Assembly (NCBI GenBank): GCA_016292745.1
Contig: JAEDFO010000006.1
Coordinates: 1-64,000 of the forward strand
Length of the DNA stretch: 64,000 nt
Reading direction: 5' to 3'
Origin: Muribaculaceae bacterium
Lineage (GTDB): Bacteria; Bacteroidota; Bacteroidia; Bacteroidales; Muribaculaceae
Each line of letters opens with the position of its first letter. Within the stretch, counting starts at the first letter, position 1. Shown here piece by piece: positions 16,010-23,835 of the stretch. A program made the translations under genes and the position numbers. The notes beneath the pieces are model-generated. The model was not told where the DNA came from, made no database searches, and saw only the letters and a program-made list of their open reading frames with translations.

Positions 16010-17116
16010 ATGATTAAAAGATTAACAATCATCGCCATTTTAAACATCCTCAGCCTTTCTCTTCTGTCAAAGAACAACGATAAATGGAGCTTGGAAAAAG
16101 CAAATGCCTGGTTTGCAGAACAGGGATGGATAGTCGGATGCAATTATGTTCCGTCAACCGCCATAAACCAAATAGAAATGTGGCAAGAATCGACATTCGA
16201 CCCACAGACAATCGACCGCGAACTTGCCATGGCTGAGTATCTCGGATTTAATACGGTGAGAGTGTTTCTTTCTCATCTCGTATACTTTGACAATGCAAAA
16301 GGATTTAAAACGCGATTCTCCACTTTCCTTGACATCTGCGAGAGTCACCATATCAAGGTCATCGTGTCGTTCTGGACGAATGGCGGCAAATGCTTCAATC
16401 CCAAATTAGGGCCGCAACCGGCGAGTCAGCCTGGGGTACACAATTCGCAATGGTGTCAAGTTCCAGGCCCTGAATGGGTAAACAATCCTGAAAAATGGCC
16501 ATTGCTGAAGAAAATGGTGAAGGATATACTGAAAACTTACAAAAACGACAATCGCATACTTATGTGGTGCCTATACAACGAGCCAGAGCATCATCGCAAT
16601 GGCATCACCAGCTCGGTTCCGCTCCTTCAAGCCACATTCGGATGGGCCAGAGAAGTTAATCCATCTCAGCCTCTTACTGCTCCGCTATGGTCGTGGATTG
16701 GTAACACTATCACATCAATGCCCGAGGTTAGCTTTATTCTTGAAAACAGCGATATCATTAGTTTCCATGCATATGACACACCCAGCAGCCTTGAACGCTA
16801 TATCAAGCAGTTGCTGCCATACAATAGGCCAATGGTATGCACCGAATTCCTTGCTCGTCAAAATGGGTCGACATTCGAGGGCTCTTATCCAATATTCAAA
16901 AAATATAATGTGGGAGCCATAAACTTCGGTCTTACTTGCGGCAAATGCAATTTTCATTATCTTTGGAACAAAACCGACGAACAGGGCAATTCCATACCCT
17001 GGACCGAAGAGCCTGAAGTGTGGTTCCACGATATATTTCGCCCCGACGGCACTCCGTGGAGCGAAACAGAAGTGGAGTACATAAGAAAAGAGACAGGGGC
17101 CTTGCAGTCAAACTGA
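16010..17116 (+). CDS. exported (beta/alpha)8 glycoside hydrolase, clan GH-A-like
   Basis: The 368-residue protein begins with a short hydrophobic signal sequence (about 1-20), so it is exported. It looks like a cellulase/mannanase-type TIM barrel: GFNTVRVFLSH early in the barrel, the acid/base motif WCLYNEPEHH, SFHAYDTP, and a nucleophile candidate in MVCTEFLAR. The second half is rich in Trp and aromatic residues, as expected for a sugar cleft. Substrate and GH family number cannot be fixed from sequence reading alone. No SusC/SusD genes are nearby, so it is not part of a visible polysaccharide utilisation locus. Confidence 0.8.
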   Translation: MIKRLTIIAILNILSLSLLSKNNDKWSLEKANAWFAEQGWIVGCNYVPSTAINQIEMWQESTFDPQTIDRELAMAEYLGFNTVRVFLSHLVYFDNAKGFKTRFSTFLDICESHHIKVIVSFWTNGGKCFNPKLGPQPASQPGVHNSQWCQVPGPEWVNNPEKWPLLKKMVKDILKTYKNDNRILMWCLYNEPEHHRNGITSSVPLLQATFGWAREVNPSQPLTAPLWSWIGNTITSMPEVSFILENSDIISFHAYDTPSSLERYIKQLLPYNRPMVCTEFLARQNGSTFEGSYPIFKKYNVGAINFGLTCGKCNFHYLWNKTDEQGNSIPWTEEPEVWFHDIFRPDGTPWSETEVEYIRKETGALQSN

Positions 17117-17127
17117 AAGGCTCCTGT
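17093..17127. terminator. hairpin spanning the glycoside hydrolase stop codon
   Basis: ACAGGGGCCTT at 17093-17103 pairs with AAGGCTCCTGT at 17117-17127 (one G-U), and inside it CAGT pairs with ACTG around a CAA loop. The TGA stop at 17114-17116 lies within the stem. No U-run follows on the plus strand, so it may act as an mRNA 3' stabiliser or as a weak terminator shared with clpC. Confidence 0.55.
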
Positions 17128-17154
17128 AACTGTTCGTTATTGGAAGAGGCATTA

Positions 17155-19263
17155 TTACATAAGAGATGCCACCATTACATTATCGGTTTCAGAGTAGTCA
17201 AGACTAAGTTTTGAACCTATAGCAGGATTCTCTTTCAGAATATACTCTGCTATCACATCCTCAACATATTGCTGAATGGCTCGTTTTAATGGTCGGGCAC
17301 CATATTGTGCATCGAATCCTTTCTCAACAATAAAGTCTTTAGCCTTATCGGTGATGTCGATTGTCATGCCAAGTTCGCCTATACGATGATGTATTGCTTT
17401 AAGTTCCTCGTCAACAATCAGTTTCACAGAGGCCTTATCCAGAGAATCAAACATCACAATATCATCGATACGGTTGATGAATTCGGGCGAGAATGTACGA
17501 TTCAACGCTTTTTGAATCACACCATATGAATAGTCTCTACCACGGTTTTGAGTGTTGAATCCTACGCCATTGCCAAAATCCTTCAATTCGCGTGAGCCTA
17601 CATTCGATGTCATGATAATAATGGTGTTCTTGAAGTCTACCTGGCGTCCATTGCTGTCGGTAAGTCGACCTTCATCCATCACCTGAAGCAGCATATTATA
17701 CACATCGGGATGAGCCTTCTCGATTTCGTCGAGCAGCACAACAGAGTAGGGGTGACGTCGAACTTTCTCGGTCAACTGACCACCTTCATCATAGCCAACA
17801 TATCCCGGAGGCGCTCCCACCAATCGCGAGACAGTGAATTTTTCCATGAATTCACTCATATCCAAACGAATGAGCGAGTCGGTGGTTCCAAACAGGAATT
17901 CGGCAAGTTTCTTTGCCAAAAGGGTTTTTCCTACACCGGTTGGGCCTAAGAATAGGAATGTGCCGATAGGACGGTTTGGGTCCTTTAGTTTCACACGATT
18001 TCTCATTATGGCCCGCGACACCGTTTCAATGGCTTTCGACTGACCTATAACCAATCCTTTAAGTTCATCGCACATGCCTATCAGCTTAATGCCCTCGGCT
18101 GTAGCAATGCGTTCAACCGGTACGCCGGTCATCATTGCCACCACTTCGGCAATATTGTCAGCATCGACAACTACGCGTTTCGATTCCAGTTCTTTCTCCC
18201 ATTTTTCACGGGCTTCGGCAAGCTCTGATTGCAGACGCTGCTCCATATCACGGTACTCGGCTGCACTTTCAAAATTCTGGGCATGCGCTGCCGCAGTCTT
18301 GTTGGCACGCACTTCATCTATTTGCCTTTCAATATCCTCGATATGCTTGGGCACTTCAAATGTAGTAATATTTGCCCTTGCGCCGGCTTCATCAAGCGCG
18401 TCGATAGCCTTGTCGGGGAAATTGCGGTCGCTCACATAGCGTTCGGTGAGTTTTACACATGCCTCGAGAGCCGCAGGTGTATAGGTCACATGATGATGGT
18501 TTTCATAGTGCGACTTTATGTTCTCAAGTATCGTGAGCGTTTCGTCGGCCGATGACGGTTCGACAATGATTTTCTGGAAACGACGTTCCAGAGCCCCGTC
18601 TTTCTCAATGTTCTTGCGGTATTCATCGAGCGTAGTCGAACCAATGCATTGTATGGTGCCACGAGCCAATGCCGGCTTCAGTATGTTTGCCGCATCCATC
18701 GACCCAGTGGCATTTCCCGCGCCAACAATAGTGTGAAGCTCATCGATGTAAAGAACAATCTCCCGGTGCTGAGTCAGCTCGTCAATAACTGACTTGATAC
18801 GTTCTTCAAACTGTCCACGAAACTTGGTGCCAGCCACAAGAGATGCCATGTCAAGTGCCACAATACGTTTGTCGAACAGTGTTCGTGCCACTTTTCGCTC
18901 ATTAATCCGTATTGCAAGCCCCTCAATGATAGCCGATTTACCAACACCGGGCTCACCAATGAGCACAGGATTGTTTTTCTTGCGCCGTCCAAGAATCTGA
19001 GCCACACGTTCTATTTCCCTGTCACGGCCCACAACCGGGTCGAGACGGCCTTCCGAAGCCGCTTTACTCAAATCGATGGCATATTTGTCGATGGTCGGAG
19101 TAGGTGAGTCAACGGATTTTGGCTTACCACTTTTGGTTGCTGTCGACGACTCTCTGTTGTCGTCGTTCATTGCTCCGTCAGGCGCTTCATCGTCATCGTC
19201 GGCAAAACTCGGGCCTGCAACTGGCTGCTTTACAATATATTTATCTCTAATATTATATTCCAT
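17155..19263 (-). CDS. clpC: ClpC-type AAA+ unfoldase lacking the N-domain
   Basis: ClpC unfolds proteins and feeds them to ClpP. Both AAA+ modules are complete: Walker A GEPGVGKS (103-110) with VLYIDELHT, then GPTGVGKT with VVLLDEIEK. The UVR-like middle segment (AAEYRDMEQRLQSEL) and a ClpP-docking-type loop (GVGF after KDFGN) are present. At 702 residues it is about 140 short of the family. The usual N-terminal repeat domain is absent; residues 1-55 are an acidic, low-complexity tail joined to the normal linker. A TAG stop directly precedes the ATG, and a promoter-like element lies about 75 nt upstream, so I read this as a genuine short protein. Adaptor or substrate selection should differ from standard ClpC. 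Confidence 0.9.
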   Translation of the reverse strand: MEYNIRDKYIVKQPVAGPSFADDDDEAPDGAMNDDNRESSTATKSGKPKSVDSPTPTIDKYAIDLSKAASEGRLDPVVGRDREIERVAQILGRRKKNNPVLIGEPGVGKSAIIEGLAIRINERKVARTLFDKRIVALDMASLVAGTKFRGQFEERIKSVIDELTQHREIVLYIDELHTIVGAGNATGSMDAANILKPALARGTIQCIGSTTLDEYRKNIEKDGALERRFQKIIVEPSSADETLTILENIKSHYENHHHVTYTPAALEACVKLTERYVSDRNFPDKAIDALDEAGARANITTFEVPKHIEDIERQIDEVRANKTAAAHAQNFESAAEYRDMEQRLQSELAEAREKWEKELESKRVVVDADNIAEVVAMMTGVPVERIATAEGIKLIGMCDELKGLVIGQSKAIETVSRAIMRNRVKLKDPNRPIGTFLFLGPTGVGKTLLAKKLAEFLFGTTDSLIRLDMSEFMEKFTVSRLVGAPPGYVGYDEGGQLTEKVRRHPYSVVLLDEIEKAHPDVYNMLLQVMDEGRLTDSNGRQVDFKNTIIIMTSNVGSRELKDFGNGVGFNTQNRGRDYSYGVIQKALNRTFSPEFINRIDDIVMFDSLDKASVKLIVDEELKAIHHRIGELGMTIDITDKAKDFIVEKGFDAQYGARPLKRAIQQYVEDVIAEYILKENPAIGSKLSLDYSETDNVMVASLM

Positions 19264-19311
19264 CTATTCAATCATTACCAAGGCCTCGGCAAGAATTGCC
19301 GATTGCCCCAT
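19264..19311 (-). CDS. 15-codon leader ORF before clpC
   Basis: An ATG at 19311 preceded by AGAAGA opens a 15-codon ORF (MGQSAILAEALVMIE) whose TAG abuts the clpC ATG with no gap (TAGATG). It lies downstream of the predicted clpC promoter, so it should be in the transcript. It could couple or attenuate clpC translation. It is too short for family evidence and may be chance. Confidence 0.3.
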   Translation of the reverse strand: MGQSAILAEALVMIE

Positions 19312-19336
19312 TCTTCTATTATATTTTGTTATGCTA

Positions 19337-19344
19337 CAAAGATT
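19337..19344 (-). promoter_or_regulatory. -7-like element for clpC
   Basis: On the minus strand AATCTTTG has one mismatch to TAnnTTTG and continues into GTAGC. A start about 7 nt downstream would leave room for the leader ORF but not for a ClpC N-domain. Confidence 0.45.
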
Positions 19345-19453
19345 ATGCCAAATTTAATTCAATTACCGTTATCGGCAAACGAAAAGCCATAAAAAGCTTA
19401 AAGAGACATGAGATTTATTGGCTCGAAATTGCTTCAAAAACGAATAAATTTAG

Positions 19454-19461
19454 TATCTTTG
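19454..19461 (+). promoter_or_regulatory. -7 element for gyrA
   Basis: TATCTTTG is an exact TAnnTTTG. Transcription from it gives a 5' UTR of about 80-85 nt that contains the near-palindrome at 19477-19508. Confidence 0.7.
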
Positions 19462-19476
19462 TAGAAAATTCGCATT

Positions 19477-19508
19477 CAGCTTAACAGGCAGAACTGCCAG
19501 TTAAGCTG
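19477..19508. repeat. near-perfect inverted repeat in the gyrA 5' UTR
   Basis: CAGCTTAACAGGCAG (19477-19491) and CTGCCAGTTAAGCTG (19494-19508) are complementary at 14 of 15 positions with only AA between them. In RNA it forms a long hairpin with a small loop; in DNA it could extrude as a cruciform. No T-run follows, so it is not an ordinary terminator. Confidence 0.75.
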
Positions 19509-19550
19509 ATAAAGGAAATAATCATTTAATTACAGAACTAAAATAATAAA

Positions 19551-22127
19551 ATGTTAGACACTGATCGTATAATTGAGGTAAACATTGAGAAACAAATGCA
19601 ATCAGCCTACATTGACTATGCAATGTCGGTAATTGTATCTCGAGCCCTGCCCGATGTCCGTGATGGCTTTAAGCCGGTGCACCGCCGTGTGCTCTACGGT
19701 ATGGAGCAATTGGGCAATACCTACAATGCGCCTCATAAGAAATCGGTTCGTATAGTGGGTGATGTTTTAGGTAAATTTCACCCGCATGGCGACTCATCAG
19801 TATATTATGCCATGGTCAGAATGGCACAAAGCTGGTCGCTACGATACCCATTAGTCGATGGACAGGGAAATTTCGGCTCTATTGATGGTGACAACGCAGC
19901 AGCAATGCGTTACACAGAAGCCCGCCTGGCAAAAATGGGCGAGGAGATGATGCGCGACATCGACAAGGACACAGTCGACATGGTAAGCAACTTTGATAAC
20001 ACCCTCAAAGAGCCAACCGTTTTGCCTACACGATTCCCGAACCTGCTTGTCAATGGTTCGTCAGGTATTGCAGTAGGTATGGCCACCAGCATGCCACCTC
20101 ACAACTTGTCGGAATCAATCGACGCTTGCATAGCATATTTGGATAATCCCGAAATAACTATTCCGGAGTTGATGCACTATATCAAGGCCCCAGATTTCCC
20201 AACCGGAGGAACCATTTACGGTTATGCCGGTGTGAAAGAAGCATTCGAGACTGGACGTGGCCGAATTGTAATCCGCTCCAAAGCTGAAATCGAGACTGTC
20301 GACAACCACGAAGTAATTGTCGTCACCGAAATACCTTATAATGTTATCAAGGCTGATTTGGTGCGCTCGATTTACGAACTTGCCGAAGATAAGAAAATCG
20401 ACGGCATTTCCGACATCAAGGACCTCAGCAATAAGAAGAATGGTGTAAGAATTGAAATCGACATCAAGCGCGATGCCAACGCAAGCGTGGTTCTGAACAA
20501 GCTGTATAAGATGACAGCACTCCAGAGCTCGTTTAACGTAAACAACATTGCATTGGTAAACGGCCGTCCACAATTACTTAACCTGAAGGATCTTATCCAT
20601 CATTTCATCGACCACCGTCATAATGTGGTAATTCGCCGCACTATGTTCGACAAACGCAAATCGGAGGCTCGCGCCCACATAATCGAAGGCCTTATCATTG
20701 CATCCGACAACATCGACGAGGTGGTAAGAATTATCAAGCAATCGAAGACCAACAACGACGCAAAAGAAGCATTGTGCCAGCGTTTCGGCCTCGATGACCC
20801 TCAAGCACAGGCTATCGTCGACATGCGCCTCGGCCAGCTCACTGGCCTCGTGCAGGAAAAGCTTCATGCCGAATACGATGAACTGATGAAACTCATCGAA
20901 TATCTCAACTCGATACTTACCGACGACCAAGTGTGCCGAGGCGTAATCGAGAAAGAATTACTCGAAGTGAAAGAAAAATTCGGCGACGAACGTAAGACCG
21001 ACATTATATATGCTTCTGAAGAGTTCAATGCCGAAGACTTCTATGCCGACGACCAGATGATTATCACCATCTCACACATGGGTTACATCAAGCGCACAGC
21101 ACTCACCGAGTTCCGTGCACAGAACCGTGGTGGAGTAGGGGCCAAGGGTAGCGACACCCGCAGCGAAGACTTCATTGAGTATATTTATCCAGCCTCAATG
21201 CACAACTATATGCTGTTCTTCACCCAGAAAGGCCGTTGCTATTGGCTTAAGGTGTACGAAATACCTGAAGGCGCCAAAAACTCAAAGGGTAGGGCAATAC
21301 AGAACCTTCTCAACATCGATTCCGATGATTGCGTGAACGCATTCATCAGAGTTAAGCAACTTAACGATGCCGAGTACATCAACTCGCACAACCTGGTGTT
21401 CTGCACCAAGAACGGCATAATCAAGAAAACAAGCCTCGAGGCTTATTCACGTCCACGTGCCAACGGTGTAAATGCCATCAACATCCTTGAAAACGACAAG
21501 GTCATCCAGGTTCGACTCACCGACGGCAACTCCGACATTATCCTTGCAAACAAATATGGCAACGCAATCAGATTCCACGAAAGCAAGGTGCGCAGCATGG
21601 GCCGAGTGGCAACTGGTGTGAAAGGTATGACACTTGCCAATGACGACGACGAAATAGTTGGCATGATATGTATGCCTGCCGACACTGCCGACAACGTAAT
21701 GGTAGTATCGGAACAGGGCTACGGAAAACGTTCTTTGCTCGAGGATTATCGCATAACCAACCGTGGCGGAAAGGGCGTTAAGACACTCAATATCACCGAA
21801 AAGACAGGAAAATTGGTGTCGATAAAGAGTGTTAACGATTCTAACGACTTGGTTATCATAAACAAATCGGGTATAACGCTCCGAATGAAAGTTGCCGACA
21901 TTAGAGTCATGGGCCGCGCAACCCAAGGCGTCCGCCTGATAAACCTTGAGAAACGAAACGATGAAATTGCTTCGGTGTGCAAGGTATTGTCTGACGAAGA
22001 TGAAATTTCCGACGTCGATGAAACCATTTCAACTGAAAACAGTCATATTAATGAAACGGAAATTGAAAACATCGAACCGGAAGAGTTCGGCAACGATGAG
22101 CCAACCGATTCAGATAACAACGAATAA
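19551..22127 (+). CDS. gyrA: GyrA, DNA gyrase subunit A
   Basis: GyrA is the breakage-reunion subunit of DNA gyrase. The catalytic tyrosine is Y121 in AAMRYTEARL. The quinolone region reads HPHGDSSVYYAMVRMAQ: the E. coli Ser83 position is serine (S82) and the Asp87 position is tyrosine (Y86). The C-terminal half contains the DNA-wrapping beta-pinwheel repeats, including the GyrA-box-like QNRGGVGAKG (about 524-533). The end is an acidic tail of about 50 residues. Length 858 is normal. A TPR protein follows after 27 nt on the same strand. Confidence 0.97.
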   Translation: MLDTDRIIEVNIEKQMQSAYIDYAMSVIVSRALPDVRDGFKPVHRRVLYGMEQLGNTYNAPHKKSVRIVGDVLGKFHPHGDSSVYYAMVRMAQSWSLRYPLVDGQGNFGSIDGDNAAAMRYTEARLAKMGEEMMRDIDKDTVDMVSNFDNTLKEPTVLPTRFPNLLVNGSSGIAVGMATSMPPHNLSESIDACIAYLDNPEITIPELMHYIKAPDFPTGGTIYGYAGVKEAFETGRGRIVIRSKAEIETVDNHEVIVVTEIPYNVIKADLVRSIYELAEDKKIDGISDIKDLSNKKNGVRIEIDIKRDANASVVLNKLYKMTALQSSFNVNNIALVNGRPQLLNLKDLIHHFIDHRHNVVIRRTMFDKRKSEARAHIIEGLIIASDNIDEVVRIIKQSKTNNDAKEALCQRFGLDDPQAQAIVDMRLGQLTGLVQEKLHAEYDELMKLIEYLNSILTDDQVCRGVIEKELLEVKEKFGDERKTDIIYASEEFNAEDFYADDQMIITISHMGYIKRTALTEFRAQNRGGVGAKGSDTRSEDFIEYIYPASMHNYMLFFTQKGRCYWLKVYEIPEGAKNSKGRAIQNLLNIDSDDCVNAFIRVKQLNDAEYINSHNLVFCTKNGIIKKTSLEAYSRPRANGVNAINILENDKVIQVRLTDGNSDIILANKYGNAIRFHESKVRSMGRVATGVKGMTLANDDDEIVGMICMPADTADNVMVVSEQGYGKRSLLEDYRITNRGGKGVKTLNITEKTGKLVSIKSVNDSNDLVIINKSGITLRMKVADIRVMGRATQGVRLINLEKRNDEIASVCKVLSDEDEISDVDETISTENSHINETEIENIEPEEFGNDEPTDSDNNE

Positions 22128-22154
22128 ACAATAACCTAATTAAATAACTGAATT

Positions 22155-23408
22155 ATGAAAAAATTCGCTCTATTTTTAATTTGCTCGCTGTTCGCTTCTG
22201 GAATGGCCGTAGCACAAAAAAGCGTTGTTGATGCCGCTGAAAAAGAGATTAAAGGATTTACCCCGAATTTTGTCAATGCCCGCAACAACCTGAAACCGGC
22301 GCTGACCAATCCTGAAACCAAAGACGAGGCTCGTACCTGGTTTATAGCAGGGAAAACTGAATTCGGATATTACGACCAGCTGTTAGGCAAGAAACAGTTG
22401 AAACAGCCTGTTAACGACATCGAAATGGGCAATGCTCTCCTTGATGGTTACAACTACTTTATGACTGCTCTTCCTCTTGACTCTGTTAAGGAGAAAGACA
22501 AAAACGGTAACGTGAAACTTGAAAAGGATGGCCGTCCAAAAGTTAAGACAAAATACTCAAAGGACATTATCGGACTTATTGCCGGTCACTTCAATGACTT
22601 TACAAACGTGGCATCCTCGTTCTACGATGCCAAAGAATACAACAAGGCTTATGATGCGTGGGAAATATTCACAACTTTGCCAAAGAACAACATGTTGGGT
22701 AAATTGACACCCGAGGTTGCCGACACTATCATTGGCCAAATCCAATTCTTCCAAGGCATTGCAGCTTGGCAGGGCGGCGACCTCAAGAAAGCAGTTAACG
22801 CATTTGCAAAGGCTCGCAAGTCAGGCTATGTGAAGAAAGAAGCCTTCGATTATGCTCTTTCGTGCTATGCTGGCCTGGGCGACAACGATGGCATTATAGC
22901 CGTAGCCAAGGAAGCATTCCCGATTTTCGGCAGCGAAGACCCTCAATACATTTCCATCATGATTAACGACATGATTAACAACCAAAAATTTGATGAGGCA
23001 ACTGCACTACTCGATAAAGCAATTGAAGCCAATCCTAACAATGCTGAGTTCTACGACGTAAAGGGTACTCTTTATGAGAACAAGGGCGATATGGATAGTG
23101 CAATAAAGTTCTTCAAGCAAGCCATTGAAATCAACCCTGAATATTCAAAGGCTCAATTCAATGTAGGTCGTTACTATTACAACCTGGCTGTTAAGAAAAA
23201 TGAAGCCCTTGACAAGAACCTTTCGGCCCAGGCATTCCAGAATGTGTTTGAAAACGAGCTGAAACCTCTATATCTGCAAGCTCTTCCTCACATTGAAAAA
23301 GCTTACAAATTAGACAGCGAGAACTCTGAAATCAAGCATGCGCTCCGCAACCTTTATTATTTGCTTGGTGACGAACAGAAACTTAACGAAATCGAAAAAG
23401 GCTATTAA
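22155..23408 (+). CDS. exported tetratricopeptide-repeat protein
   Basis: The 417-residue protein has a clear signal peptide (MKKFALFLICSLFASGMAVA, cut before Q). The rest is helical, with TPR units best seen at about 275-345 (NNAEFYDVKGTLYENKGDMD, then NPEYSKAQFNVGRYYYNLA). It is probably a periplasmic scaffold. Proteins of this kind are common in Bacteroidota without known roles. It sits 27 nt after gyrA and probably shares its transcript, but a functional link to gyrase is not implied. Confidence 0.8.
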   Translation: MKKFALFLICSLFASGMAVAQKSVVDAAEKEIKGFTPNFVNARNNLKPALTNPETKDEARTWFIAGKTEFGYYDQLLGKKQLKQPVNDIEMGNALLDGYNYFMTALPLDSVKEKDKNGNVKLEKDGRPKVKTKYSKDIIGLIAGHFNDFTNVASSFYDAKEYNKAYDAWEIFTTLPKNNMLGKLTPEVADTIIGQIQFFQGIAAWQGGDLKKAVNAFAKARKSGYVKKEAFDYALSCYAGLGDNDGIIAVAKEAFPIFGSEDPQYISIMINDMINNQKFDEATALLDKAIEANPNNAEFYDVKGTLYENKGDMDSAIKFFKQAIEINPEYSKAQFNVGRYYYNLAVKKNEALDKNLSAQAFQNVFENELKPLYLQALPHIEKAYKLDSENSEIKHALRNLYYLLGDEQKLNEIEKGY

Positions 23409-23429
23409 TATATAGTTGTTTAATTAGGC

Positions 23430-23461
23430 GTGGGATGTTTTGCTGTAGCGAAGCATCCCAC
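23430..23461 (+). terminator. hairpin after gyrA-TPR operon
   Basis: GTGGGATG (23430-23437) pairs with CATCCCAC (23454-23461) around a 16-nt loop that can pair further, 21 nt after the TPR stop. The following bases are AT-rich, without a strong U-run. Confidence 0.6.
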
Positions 23462-23754
23462 ATCTAATTTATAATCAGTTGCAAAATCCAATCAGAATTA
23501 ATTTGAATGTAACAATCACATATTATTCGCATCCTTTACATGTTGCAATAGGATATATCGATAGGCTATATCGAAGTTACAAACAAATTGCCCATTGACT
23601 TATTTAACATAATATCAATTATGATTACATTTGATTGGATTTATAATAATTAAGTGTAATAAGAAAAACATATTTAGGACCCTAATACACACCATTATTA
23701 TTGCCATAATACATTCAGCTGGCATGGTATATTGTTTTTTATTGACAAGTTTCT
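23462..23754. other. AT-rich intergenic region without a visible gene
   Basis: This is the longest gene-free stretch in the window (the gap from 23409 to 23835 is 427 bp). No ORF of convincing composition is present on either strand. The only pattern is a pair of direct repeats TATATCGA at 23554-23561 and 23567-23574, the first embedded in the palindrome TATCGATA. It may be a regulator site for glnS, but it lies about 190 bp upstream of the glnS -7 element. Confidence 0.5.
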
Positions 23755-23762
23755 TATATTTG
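23755..23762 (+). promoter_or_regulatory. -7 element for glnS
   Basis: TATATTTG matches TAnnTTTG. Transcription would begin near 23769, which rules out the longer reading frame opening at 23767 and supports the ATG at 23836. Confidence 0.65.
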
Positions 23763-23835
23763 TACTTTGTTTTCAGGAACTAATGATTTCCCGAACACAT
23801 TAGTATTTGAAATTATTCATACAAATTATACACCT

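Noticed and set aside
16010..17116. Polysaccharide utilisation locus around the glycoside hydrolase or the amylase
   Set aside because: No SusC, SusD or hybrid two-component gene lies near either enzyme.
23767..23835. 23-codon extension of GlnS
   Set aside because: It begins at the predicted transcription start and has no synthetase similarity.
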